Source: CAYUYV01 sp964449455 (GTDB lineage Bacteria; Pseudomonadota; Alphaproteobacteria; JAJFIK01). Taken from it: a DNA stretch of 6,998 nucleotides. The notes under the pieces were generated by a model. The model was not told where the DNA came from. It worked only from the letters and a program-made list of their open reading frames with translations, and ran no database searches. Position 1 is the stretch's first letter. Every line of letters starts with the position of its first letter. Below are positions 1-6,041 of this stretch, piece after piece. The DNA lies in NCBI GenBank assembly GCA_964449455.1, contig CAYUYV010000194.1, positions 1 to 6,998 of the forward strand. The letters run 5' to 3'. The position numbers and the translations under genes were made by a program.

Positions 1-190
1 GCAGACGGACGTGCCGGGACTTCTCATGCGGACTTCTGATCCACGACACTAGCCTTGAAATGGCCCCACGCATGTCCTGGATTTCGCAATCAAAGCAACA
101 TGGGATAAATTGTCTTTTGTTGCGCGTGGCTCGCCTGTCCATCGCCCAATGAGGCACGCACGAAGCGTTCCCGCTGGAAAGAACAGCCCT
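1..190. other. Left-edge region with no supported gene; leader of the ZntB gene
   Basis: I see no supportable gene here. Two forward frames are open from the window edge and close at about 39 and 52, so either could be the tail of a gene lying to the left, but they are too short to judge. A TTGAAA at 55-60 resembles a -35 element and is followed 17 bases later by a poor -10 (TGGATT, 78-83). An AT-rich GATAAA at 103-108 lacks a convincing -35 partner. The promoter of the downstream transporter gene probably lies here, but I cannot place it with confidence. An imperfect direct repeat (GGACTTCT at 17-24 and 30-37) is also present. Confidence 0.4.
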
Positions 191-1174
191 ATGAGCCAAA
201 TACCTCAGAGCGAGACCTTCATTTACGCCCTTCGTATAGGTCGCAATGGCGCCGTGGCCCCAATCGTACCCGATTGTGATTTGGGTACTGGCCCTGAGGA
301 TACGTTCGACTGGGTTCACATTCATCATACATCGGACGCGGACACGTCTTGGCTGCGCGACCGCTCGTGCCTTGACCCTGTCATTATCCGCGCCCTTCTG
401 GCTCCGGAGACGCGGCCGCGCTGCACCGCTTATCGCGATGGCGCGATCGTGAACCTTCGGGGGGTCAACCTCAATCCTGGTGCTGATCCTGAAGACATGG
501 TCTCAATCCGTCTGTGGATCGATTCGCGCCGGATCATCAGTGTCCGGCTGCGCAGGCTCATGGCTGTCGAAGACATTCGAAACGCCTATGACGATGGGAC
601 GGGGCCACAAACATCAGGTGCTCTTATCACCGCTTTGGCCACGAAACTCACCGAGCGGATGGAACCTCAGATCGTCACCATGGCTGAACAGCTCGATGAT
701 CTTGAGGAGATGATGCTTGCGCCCGGCCCGGACCCCTCGCCTGCCGATGTGGCAGACGTCCGCCGCCTCGCCATTATCCTGCGCCGGTTCATCGCCCCGC
801 AGCGGGACGCGCTAGGCCTGCTGAGCGCCGGCGATTTCGACTTCATGGACGACAAAGATAAGGTGTTGATGCGCGAGACCGGTGATCGGGTGACCCGGAT
901 TGTCGAGGAATTGGAAGCGGCCCGTGAACGGGCCACCGTGCTCGCAGACCAACTCCGGGATCGTCAGGCCGCGCAGATGAACAAGCACATGTTCGTCATG
1001 TCCATGGCCGCCGTGATTTTCCTGCCCCTGACTTTTGTCACGGGGCTCCTGGGCATGAATGTGGGCGGCCTTCCCTGGGCAGACAACACGCGCGGTTTCG
1101 TGATCGTCACAGCCTTTTGCATTGTCATCAGTGTCGCGATGGTGCTTGCCTTCCGGCGCCTGCGCTGGATCTGA
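191..1174 (+). CDS. zntB: ZntB-type zinc/divalent cation transporter (CorA superfamily)
   Basis: This encodes an inner-membrane divalent-cation transporter of the CorA superfamily, ZntB branch. Such proteins form pentamers with a large cytosolic N-terminal funnel and move Zn2+; both export and proton-linked import have been proposed for the family. The product is 327 aa from the ATG at 191, the usual ZntB length. The N-terminal domain has family-like segments WLRDRSCLDP (about residue 56 on) and GVNLNPGADPEDMVSIRLW (about 93 on). A long helical, charged region follows (about 155-262). Two membrane helices lie at about 268-287 and 303-321, with the diagnostic GMN signature at 288-290 (GMNVGGLPW) in the loop between them. 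The frame is open upstream to a TTG at 110, but family homology starts just after the ATG at 191, which has a modest purine-rich GGAAAG about 10 bases upstream. The gene converges on the mechanosensitive channel gene with a 47-bp gap. ZntB rather than CorA is favoured by GMNVGG(L/I)PW and the length. Confidence 0.93.
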   Translation: MSQIPQSETFIYALRIGRNGAVAPIVPDCDLGTGPEDTFDWVHIHHTSDADTSWLRDRSCLDPVIIRALLAPETRPRCTAYRDGAIVNLRGVNLNPGADPEDMVSIRLWIDSRRIISVRLRRLMAVEDIRNAYDDGTGPQTSGALITALATKLTERMEPQIVTMAEQLDDLEEMMLAPGPDPSPADVADVRRLAIILRRFIAPQRDALGLLSAGDFDFMDDKDKVLMRETGDRVTRIVEELEAARERATVLADQLRDRQAAQMNKHMFVMSMAAVIFLPLTFVTGLLGMNVGGLPWADNTRGFVIVTAFCIVISVAMVLAFRRLRWI

Positions 1175-1200
1175 AAGCTCTGCCTTCGATAGACAGTTTC

Positions 1201-1242
1201 GGCCGGGCTGCAATGGCTGCCTCAGTTGGTCTGCACCCGGCC
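1201..1242. terminator. Hairpin between the convergent zntB and channel genes (possible bidirectional terminator)
   Basis: GGCCGGG (1201-1207) pairs with CCCGGCC (1236-1242). The stem continues with TGCA (1209-1212) against TGCA (1232-1235) after a single bulged C. That gives 11 base pairs around a loop of about 19 bases. The loop contains the stop codon of the leftward channel gene (1222-1224), and the stem starts 26 bases after the rightward zntB stop. There is no clear T-run on either side, so intrinsic termination is not assured. The position between two convergent 3' ends is what suggests the role. Confidence 0.4.
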
Positions 1243-3996
1243 CCAGCCGATGCGGCCGAGCAGACCCCCGCCAGCATTCGCTACTTTCGGGTCATCTTGG
1301 TCAATCAGGGTGGGTTGGGCGCCGCCCGACCGTATGCCGTCACTTTCGTCCGCAACAGGCGGCCTGACGTCAGCCAGGCTTGTGGGTGGGGCGGAGACAA
1401 CGACGGTCTCTTCATGGGCCTCCGTTGCGGCATCACGATTGGCAATGGCGCCTGACTCTGCCCTAGGCGTTGGTGCGGTCGGCGTTGGCGTGGGTACGGA
1501 CACTTCTTCAACCGATGCACGGCTGAAATCGGGCATGCCAGAGCGGAAGTGAACGTCGCGCTGCGGGAACGGGATTTCGACCTCGGCGGCCTTCAACTTG
1601 TCCCAGATGGAAAAACGCAGCTCGTTCTTCACGGAAAGCAGATAGTTGTTGTCTCGCACAAAGGCGCGAAGCTCGAAAATGAGCGCACTGTCCCCGTAAT
1701 CGGCAAAATAGATAAAAGGCGCCGGATAGGATAGGATCCGCGGATGTTCCACGGCCGCCTCGCGAAGGAGCTTTTCCACCTGGCGCACATCAGAATTATA
1801 GGACACGCCCACAGGAATCGTGACCCGGGCTATGCGATCCCGGTGGCTCCAGTTCGACACTGACGCGGTGATGATCTCCGAATTGGGGACGATGATAGAC
1901 TGGCGTTCGAACGTCTCGATTTCCGTCGCCCGTACACTGATCCGCTTGACGATGCCCTCGCCGGCCGATGTAACGATCCAGTCACCGATCTTGATGGGCC
2001 GCTCGAACAGCAGGATCAGTCCAGAGACGAAATTGCTGACGATGCTTTGGAGGCCAAAACCGATACCGACCGAGAGGGCACCAGCTATGATCGCAAGATT
2101 GGACAGGTCGACGCCGGCCACACTGACGGCGATCAGGCTTGCTGCCAGGATGCCTACATAGCCCAACAGTGTGGTGATTGAACTGCGGGCGCCGTAGTTC
2201 AGGCTGGTCTTGGGCAGGATCCGGTGCTCCAGGGTCTTCTGAATGATCCGGGTGAGGAAAATCCCTGCCACGAAGAAAATAATGGCCGACAGCAGATCGC
2301 CGAACGAGATGGTGACGGGGCCAATCTGGATACCCGTCAGAAGCCGCAGGACAGTGGCCCTAATATCCGGCCAGTCCACACCGGCGACCAGCAACACAAA
2401 GGGCAGCCAGAGGGCAATGACGATACTGTCAATCGTCAACGCGACCCAGAAGCCGAGGAAGGATTCTGATTTTTCTTCCCCATCGCCGGCCGACGAAACC
2501 GTTCCATCCGGATTCGGGGTCCCGACCGCGCGCTCCTCAAGGGTTCGGCTGACCCAATCATGGGCAAGGCTCTGACAAAACCCGCGCAACAGGAGGAAGC
2601 CGAGCGTCCCTCCGGTCAGATATGTCACCTTTTCCGCTGCGAAGCGGGCCAGAGCCGCATAGCCCAAAATGGCGGCAATCACGATGGCAAAGGAGAAGAG
2701 GAGCGAAAAAACGGCAATCGCACGCGCTATGGCGGGTCGGGGGCCAGTAATGTCATTTGCGCTCGCCTGAGTGTCAGGAGTGGATTCGCTGTCCCCTTCG
2801 GCTTCTAGCCCCTTCGGCTTGGACGGTATCCAGAGTCCCGGACGCGACATCGGTATCAGGACGAACGCAATGACAATCGAGACAATAAAGCTCTGCGCGA
2901 CGGCCAGATTCAGGCCCGTCTCAAGAGCCACACTGCTGCGGCGGGCCACAAGGTCCAGACCGACAAGGACAAGCGCCGTCGTGAACGCCAGATAAACCGA
3001 GTTCGCCTGGCGGTTCGTCAGCGGCAACGGGCGGATAAAGGCCCGCTTGGGGGAAAATGCCGCCTTCGCCATTTCTCGGCCGACAAAAATAATGAAAAGC
3101 GCCTGAACGATAGCCAGAGCGACGTTCCGGGTCTCAATGGAAATCAGACCCTGGAATTCAGCAACCGCGTAAAAGACCGCTCCGCTGGCTGCAACCCACG
3201 CAAAGCCGTTGAAAAAGCGGATCAGGGCGGCCCCAAAAACCCACGTCCTGTTGCGATAGCGCTCCGTAGCGATCGCAATGATCCGCCGATTGACCCTGGC
3301 CCGGAACACAAGGGTGAACAGCATGACCACGCCCAGACCGATCCCGAGGATCGCTGTCGCGGAAACGCCCCGCCCTTCGGCGCTTTTCTGCCCGTACCAG
3401 GAGGTGAAGGCCTGCTGGGTCTCTACGGCCGCCTTTTTGAGGCTGATCCAGGCATCTCTCCAAACGGTCGGCGAGAGGGGCCAGGGTCCACGGTCGAGAA
3501 CGCTGTCGAGAAAACGGGTCCGCGACAGCGCCGCCAAGCGGGCGCTGATCAGAAGGATCTGGTTGTTGATCACCTCGGTCCGCTTGATCAGGCCTTCAAT
3601 GCGCGCCAGACGTTCACCAAGCTGTTTGCGATCGGCGGCAATTTCCGCCACTTCGGGCGGGGCGTCCTCCGCCGGCGCGGGGCCTAGGGCATCGAGCGAG
3701 GCAATCACAGTCTGGCGCAGCGCGTTGAGCGGCGAGATGATCGCGTTAACGCTTTCGCTGATCGCTGAAAGGCGTGTGCGGGTCTCCGCAATCTTGACCT
3801 TTTCTGCTGCCCCATTTTCCAACTGAGCTTTGATTGCCTCGATGGCCTTCGCCCCCTCGTCAATGATGGGCTCAAGTTCAGCCGCCGTCTGCGGCGGCGG
3901 GTTTTGCGCCGCCGCCGGCTGTAGCGGCACTGCCAGCGCAAAAACCAGAAAAAGACAGGGGATTACGCCGGACAGGACGGAGAAAAGCCGTTGCAC
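1222..3996 (-). CDS. Large MscS-family mechanosensitive channel with DUF3772 periplasmic domain
   Basis: This is an inner-membrane channel of the MscS superfamily, large type (compare MscK and YbiO), expected to release solutes on hypo-osmotic shock. It is 924 aa from the chosen GTG at 3996; an upstream TTG at 4038 would give 938 aa. Numbering below is from that TTG. A signal peptide ends near PAAAQ (41-45). A coiled, charged periplasmic region with the DUF3772-like part follows (about 50-215), then several membrane helices (about 226-246, 265-296, 305-325, 346-364, 378-397, 436-465, 528-555, 575-600 and 622-643). The pore-lining helix rich in Gly and Ala is at about 645-678 (GALSVGIGFGLQSIVSNF), followed by the beta domain (ERPIKIGDWIV, then IIVPNSEI) and the C-terminal alpha/beta domain to about 835. 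The last 100 residues are low-complexity, with a PTPTPTAPTP run. The GTG is preferred because GAGG sits 6 bases upstream, while the TTG has no visible ribosome site. Family is confident; specific subtype is not. Confidence 0.93.
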   Translation of the reverse strand: MQRLFSVLSGVIPCLFLVFALAVPLQPAAAQNPPPQTAAELEPIIDEGAKAIEAIKAQLENGAAEKVKIAETRTRLSAISESVNAIISPLNALRQTVIASLDALGPAPAEDAPPEVAEIAADRKQLGERLARIEGLIKRTEVINNQILLISARLAALSRTRFLDSVLDRGPWPLSPTVWRDAWISLKKAAVETQQAFTSWYGQKSAEGRGVSATAILGIGLGVVMLFTLVFRARVNRRIIAIATERYRNRTWVFGAALIRFFNGFAWVAASGAVFYAVAEFQGLISIETRNVALAIVQALFIIFVGREMAKAAFSPKRAFIRPLPLTNRQANSVYLAFTTALVLVGLDLVARRSSVALETGLNLAVAQSFIVSIVIAFVLIPMSRPGLWIPSKPKGLEAEGDSESTPDTQASANDITGPRPAIARAIAVFSLLFSFAIVIAAILGYAALARFAAEKVTYLTGGTLGFLLLRGFCQSLAHDWVSRTLEERAVGTPNPDGTVSSAGDGEEKSESFLGFWVALTIDSIVIALWLPFVLLVAGVDWPDIRATVLRLLTGIQIGPVTISFGDLLSAIIFFVAGIFLTRIIQKTLEHRILPKTSLNYGARSSITTLLGYVGILAASLIAVSVAGVDLSNLAIIAGALSVGIGFGLQSIVSNFVSGLILLFERPIKIGDWIVTSAGEGIVKRISVRATEIETFERQSIIVPNSEIITASVSNWSHRDRIARVTIPVGVSYNSDVRQVEKLLREAAVEHPRILSYPAPFIYFADYGDSALIFELRAFVRDNNYLLSVKNELRFSIWDKLKAAEVEIPFPQRDVHFRSGMPDFSRASVEEVSVPTPTPTAPTPRAESGAIANRDAATEAHEETVVVSAPPTSLADVRPPVADESDGIRSGGAQPTLIDQDDPKVANAGGGLLGRIGWGRVQTN

Positions 3997-4002
3997 AACA
4001 AA

Positions 4003-4009
4003 CCTCACT
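4003..4009 (-). promoter_or_regulatory. Ribosome binding site deciding the GTG start of the channel gene
   Basis: On the - strand this reads AGTGAGG, with its GAGG core ending 6 bases before the GTG at 3996-3994. This is a good Shine-Dalgarno match and spacing. It argues against the TTG at 4038, which would extend the protein by 14 residues. A start at 3996 also puts the basic QR pair directly before the hydrophobic core of the signal peptide, as expected. Confidence 0.55.
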
Positions 4010-4064
4010 GGGCGGGGGGAAGCGGCTTGGTGAAACAAAGCCGGAACGGGCAGGCGCTAACAGG

Positions 4065-4093
4065 CGTCTACCAGCGACCACTCCCAATGACAA
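4065..4093 (-). promoter_or_regulatory. Possible sigma70-type promoter of the channel gene
   Basis: On the - strand, TTGTCA (4093-4088) matches the -35 consensus at 5 of 6 bases. It is separated by 17 bases from TAGACG (4070-4065), a weak -10 with 3 of 6 matches. It lies about 70 bases upstream of the chosen GTG. Position and spacing fit, but the -10 is poor, so this is only a candidate. Confidence 0.25.
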
Positions 4094-4231
4094 TCCCTGA
4101 CGGCTGCTGGGTCTCGTTGCGGCCGCGCCCTGCATCGGAGCACTGTTGCTCTTGCGCAGGACGCAGCATCGAACTGCGAGGGATAGTGACCTCGATTATG
4201 GCGGCAATCGCAAAACGGTTGGGCTCCACAC

Positions 4232-4435
4232 TCATAACCATACATGGACGGTGGCGGCAAAGCACAGCGTGACCATGAAGGTTTGGGCGAGGAAGGTTTC
4301 GGCGAGGCGGCCTTATTGGGTTGCGACGCAGCGAAAATGCTTCATCTGGCCGAACATACGATGAATGGCGTTGCGTTCCCGGTACAAAAAGGTGGCAAAG
4401 CGGGTCATCAAGCGGCGATTGACCTTGAGCGGAAG
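4232..4435 (-). pseudogene. C-terminal remnant of an IS5-family transposase
   Basis: Reading the - strand from 4435 to the TGA at 4234-4232 gives about 68 codons that resemble the end of IS5-family (DDE) transposases. In order these are LPLKVNRR (family form IPPKSNRR), FLYRERNAIHRMFGQMKHF (family form LYRERNAIERFFSKLKHF), then CVATQ, GRLAETFLA and a hydrophobic tail ending in VWL. The family motif Y-x2-R-x3-E-x6-K is recognisable, but the catalytic Glu position is His. A TAA at 4315-4313 interrupts the frame where the family has ATRYD. Two stop codons precede LPLK in this frame, and the N-terminal two thirds with the catalytic Asp residues is absent. I found no terminal inverted repeats or target duplication. 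It is a dead fragment of an old insertion; the match is from remembered family motifs, not a search. Confidence 0.75.
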
Positions 4436-4486
4436 TCATCACCTCAATTCGCCCCGTCATTTAAAGTCGCGAGTGTGTAGAACGTC

Positions 4487-5239
4487 ATGCAGCCGATCCT
4501 TTTTTCGGCCGGGTCCGTGCAGATACCGGCCTATGGCCTGTGCCTCGCAGTGCTCAGCACGCTCGCATGGCTTGTCGTGCCGCGCCTGTTGGGGCGTGCC
4601 GGGGTGAGCGCTGAAGAAGCGCTCAGTGTCCTGTCCATTGGGGCGGGGTCGGTTCTGCTTTGGGCGGCGCTTCAGGTTGGACTGGGGCGGATGGGCATGG
4701 TCGACACGCCCCATCTCAGTGCCATGCCGATCATGGGTCTTGGCGCATTGAGCCTGCTCGTCTATCTCAAGGCGCGGGGCCATCGGGTTGACCGGCTGTT
4801 CGACATCATCGCGCCTTTTGGTATCATGGCCCTTGGCATCCAATATGGGTTCGGGTCCTTCATGGCCGGGTCAAGCTTTGGCGCGCCAACCGCCCTGCCC
4901 TGGGGCGTCACCTTTCCGCCGGGCAGCCCGGCCCATGCCGCGTTCGGACCAACGCCTGTTCATCCGACCCAGCTCTATCTCGGCATCGGTTTCTTGGCAC
5001 TTGGTGTTCTCGGGACGCTCTATCGGCGAGGGAGTGGGCGAGATGGCAATGCCGCCCTGTTCTGCTTTACCGGCGCGTCGGTGCTTTATTTGGCCGTTTC
5101 GCCCTTCAGGGGCGATCATCAGCCGATGCTGGAAACACCGTTCTTGGCCTCAGGGCAGGCCACAGCCCTGGCCGTCCTGTGTGCCAGCCTCTCTTTCAGT
5201 GTGCGGCGCAACGGACCATGGACAGCGTCGCATGCCTGA
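4487..5239 (+). CDS. Divergent Lgt-like (prolipoprotein diacylglyceryl transferase family) membrane protein
   Basis: The 250-aa product is a multi-pass membrane protein of the Lgt family. Authentic Lgt moves diacylglycerol from phosphatidylglycerol to the lipobox Cys of prelipoproteins. Support here comes from the N-terminus (ILFSAGSVQIPAYGLCL, Tyr16 matching E. coli Tyr26), the segment at 121-140 ending in GAPTALPWG, PVHPTQLY at 157-164, and FRGD at 207-210, whose Arg may match the essential C-terminal Arg. Aligned by eye to the E. coli signature RIGNFINGELWG, residues 121-132 read GFGSFMAGSSFG. The essential Arg143 is Gly121, Asn146 is Ser124, Glu151 is Ser129, and only Gly154 (Gly132) is kept. 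The HGG motif around His103 is also not visible. It is therefore unlikely to be the housekeeping Lgt and may have another or no enzymatic role. The ATG is the family-consistent start, although no good ribosome site precedes it. Family confident, activity doubtful. Confidence 0.85.
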   Translation: MQPILFSAGSVQIPAYGLCLAVLSTLAWLVVPRLLGRAGVSAEEALSVLSIGAGSVLLWAALQVGLGRMGMVDTPHLSAMPIMGLGALSLLVYLKARGHRVDRLFDIIAPFGIMALGIQYGFGSFMAGSSFGAPTALPWGVTFPPGSPAHAAFGPTPVHPTQLYLGIGFLALGVLGTLYRRGSGRDGNAALFCFTGASVLYLAVSPFRGDHQPMLETPFLASGQATALAVLCASLSFSVRRNGPWTASHA

Positions 5240-5250
5240 TGGCCATCAGG
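5235..5250. terminator. 16-bp perfect palindrome over both stop codons of a convergent gene pair
   Basis: CCTGATGGCCATCAGG is a perfect palindrome. The TGA of the rightward Lgt-like gene (5237-5239) and the TGA of the leftward lipoprotein gene (5248-5246 on the - strand) sit symmetrically in its two arms. In RNA from either strand it could fold into a 6-bp stem with a GGCC loop, extendable by two pairs with one bulge. No T-run follows on either side, so it is at best a weak intrinsic terminator. Its role as a shared bidirectional 3' element is an inference. Confidence 0.45.
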
Positions 5251-6004
5251 GCAAGGGCCAGTCAAGTTCCGTTTCGGTCACGGTCAGCGCCGTGACGGCA
5301 TCAGTCCCTTCTGCATCGGCGAAAACCAGGGGCACGTGATAGTCTGTGCCGCAGAAATGGATGATCCAGTCCTCCCGGCGCCCTTCACTGGACGGGGCAG
5401 ACGGATCGCGCGGCACAAGGCGGGTGGTGCGCACACGGATATTTCCGCCCCCAAGGCACTGATTGTCCGAGGCATCTTCCACGGTCTTGAAGGCAAGGCG
5501 TGTGGCCTGGCGCCCCTGGGCTGGGCCCACCAGAGTGTCACCGGGCAGGAGCGGCAGAAAGGCCGTGGGCTGATCAGGATAGGTGATGATCAGGAGATTT
5601 TGACGGCGCGCCGTGGCGCATCCCCCGACCATGACCGATGTGGTCCAGGCCGCCTCGGCGCCGGTGCGCACGAACACGGCAAGATCATCGCCCTTTAAAC
5701 GCTCAAAAGCCGGGCTGCGGCGCTGGATGCTGCGCTCCAGACAAGGGCCGAAGGCATTGGCGTCCGCCTTCAGGGCCACATCAGCCGACTGGAACAGGTA
5801 ATCGTCAAGATCGCCAGCGCCGAGCACCCGGGCCGGCACCTCATCGCCCGCGGCCTGAACAGCGGCGGCCGGCACTTCACTCTCGGCAGCCTCAGCGCCC
5901 ACCAGATCGGCCCTGGCATCATCGGCGAGGACCGATCGGGATTCGATGGTCTGTGCACTCCCGCACGCGCCAAGGCTCAAAGCGGTGAGACCCAGGCTGG
6001 CCAT
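5246..6004 (-). CDS. Predicted outer-envelope lipoprotein of unknown function
   Basis: I do not recognise a family. From the ATG at 6004 the product is 252 aa, starting with a short hydrophobic segment that ends in a lipobox, LGAC, with Cys14 as the predicted lipidated residue. The mature protein would be anchored in the cell envelope. Residues about 25-65 are Ala-, Glu- and Asp-rich and probably disordered. A more structured domain follows, with four Cys at 88, 129, 183 and 218 that could form two periplasmic disulfides. The start is uncertain. At 6004 the signal lacks the usual basic residues, whereas a GTG at 6073, overlapping the end of clpA by 32 bases, would add an Arg-rich n-region (including RRFAPWR) and give 275 aa. 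It lies 37 bases downstream of clpA on the same strand, so co-transcription is plausible. It faces the Lgt-like gene tail to tail. Confidence 0.72.
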   Translation of the reverse strand: MASLGLTALSLGACGSAQTIESRSVLADDARADLVGAEAAESEVPAAAVQAAGDEVPARVLGAGDLDDYLFQSADVALKADANAFGPCLERSIQRRSPAFERLKGDDLAVFVRTGAEAAWTTSVMVGGCATARRQNLLIITYPDQPTAFLPLLPGDTLVGPAQGRQATRLAFKTVEDASDNQCLGGGNIRVRTTRLVPRDPSAPSSEGRREDWIIHFCGTDYHVPLVFADAEGTDAVTALTVTETELDWPLP

Positions 6005-6041
6005 GGATGCCGCCCGCCATGGAGCGAAACGGCGCCCGGAC

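Larger units (their letters stand above)
3997..4486. other. Divergent intergenic region between the channel and Lgt-like genes
   Basis: This 490-base interval separates two divergently transcribed genes and holds no intact gene. From 3997 to about 4231 lie the leader and probable promoter of the leftward channel gene; I see no coding signal there. From 4232 to 4435 is a broken transposase fragment on the - strand. The remaining 51 bases (4436-4486) are the immediate leader of the Lgt-like gene and contain no convincing ribosome site. A candidate rightward promoter for that gene (TTGACC at 4419-4424, then CTCAAT at 4443-4448, 18 bases apart) would start inside the transposase remnant, but its -10 matches at only 3 of 6 positions. 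Confidence 0.6.

Noticed and set aside
110..190. Upstream TTG start for zntB, adding 27 residues
   Set aside because: The extension is basic and unlike the family N-terminus; the ATG at 191 gives the standard 327-residue length.
812..1213. A 133-codon - strand frame antisense to zntB
   Set aside because: It is His/Gly-rich and mirrors the membrane-helix codons of zntB; no start signal or family feature is visible.
1470..1500. GT-rich repetitive-looking stretch, considered as a simple repeat or regulatory site
   Set aside because: It is the antisense of the Pro/Thr-rich tail codons of the channel gene and needs no other explanation.
3278..3826. A 182-codon open frame on the + strand
   Set aside because: It lies wholly antisense to the well-supported channel gene and is Arg/Ser-rich in the way GC-rich antisense frames usually are.
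4068..4460. A 130-codon open frame on the - strand in the intergenic region
   Set aside because: It runs across the transposase remnant in a different frame from the recognisable transposase residues, and its own translation resembles nothing.
4788..5339. A 183-codon + strand frame overlapping the Lgt-like gene and running into the lipoprotein gene
   Set aside because: It is out of frame with the Lgt-like gene and antisense to the lipoprotein gene, with no motif of its own.
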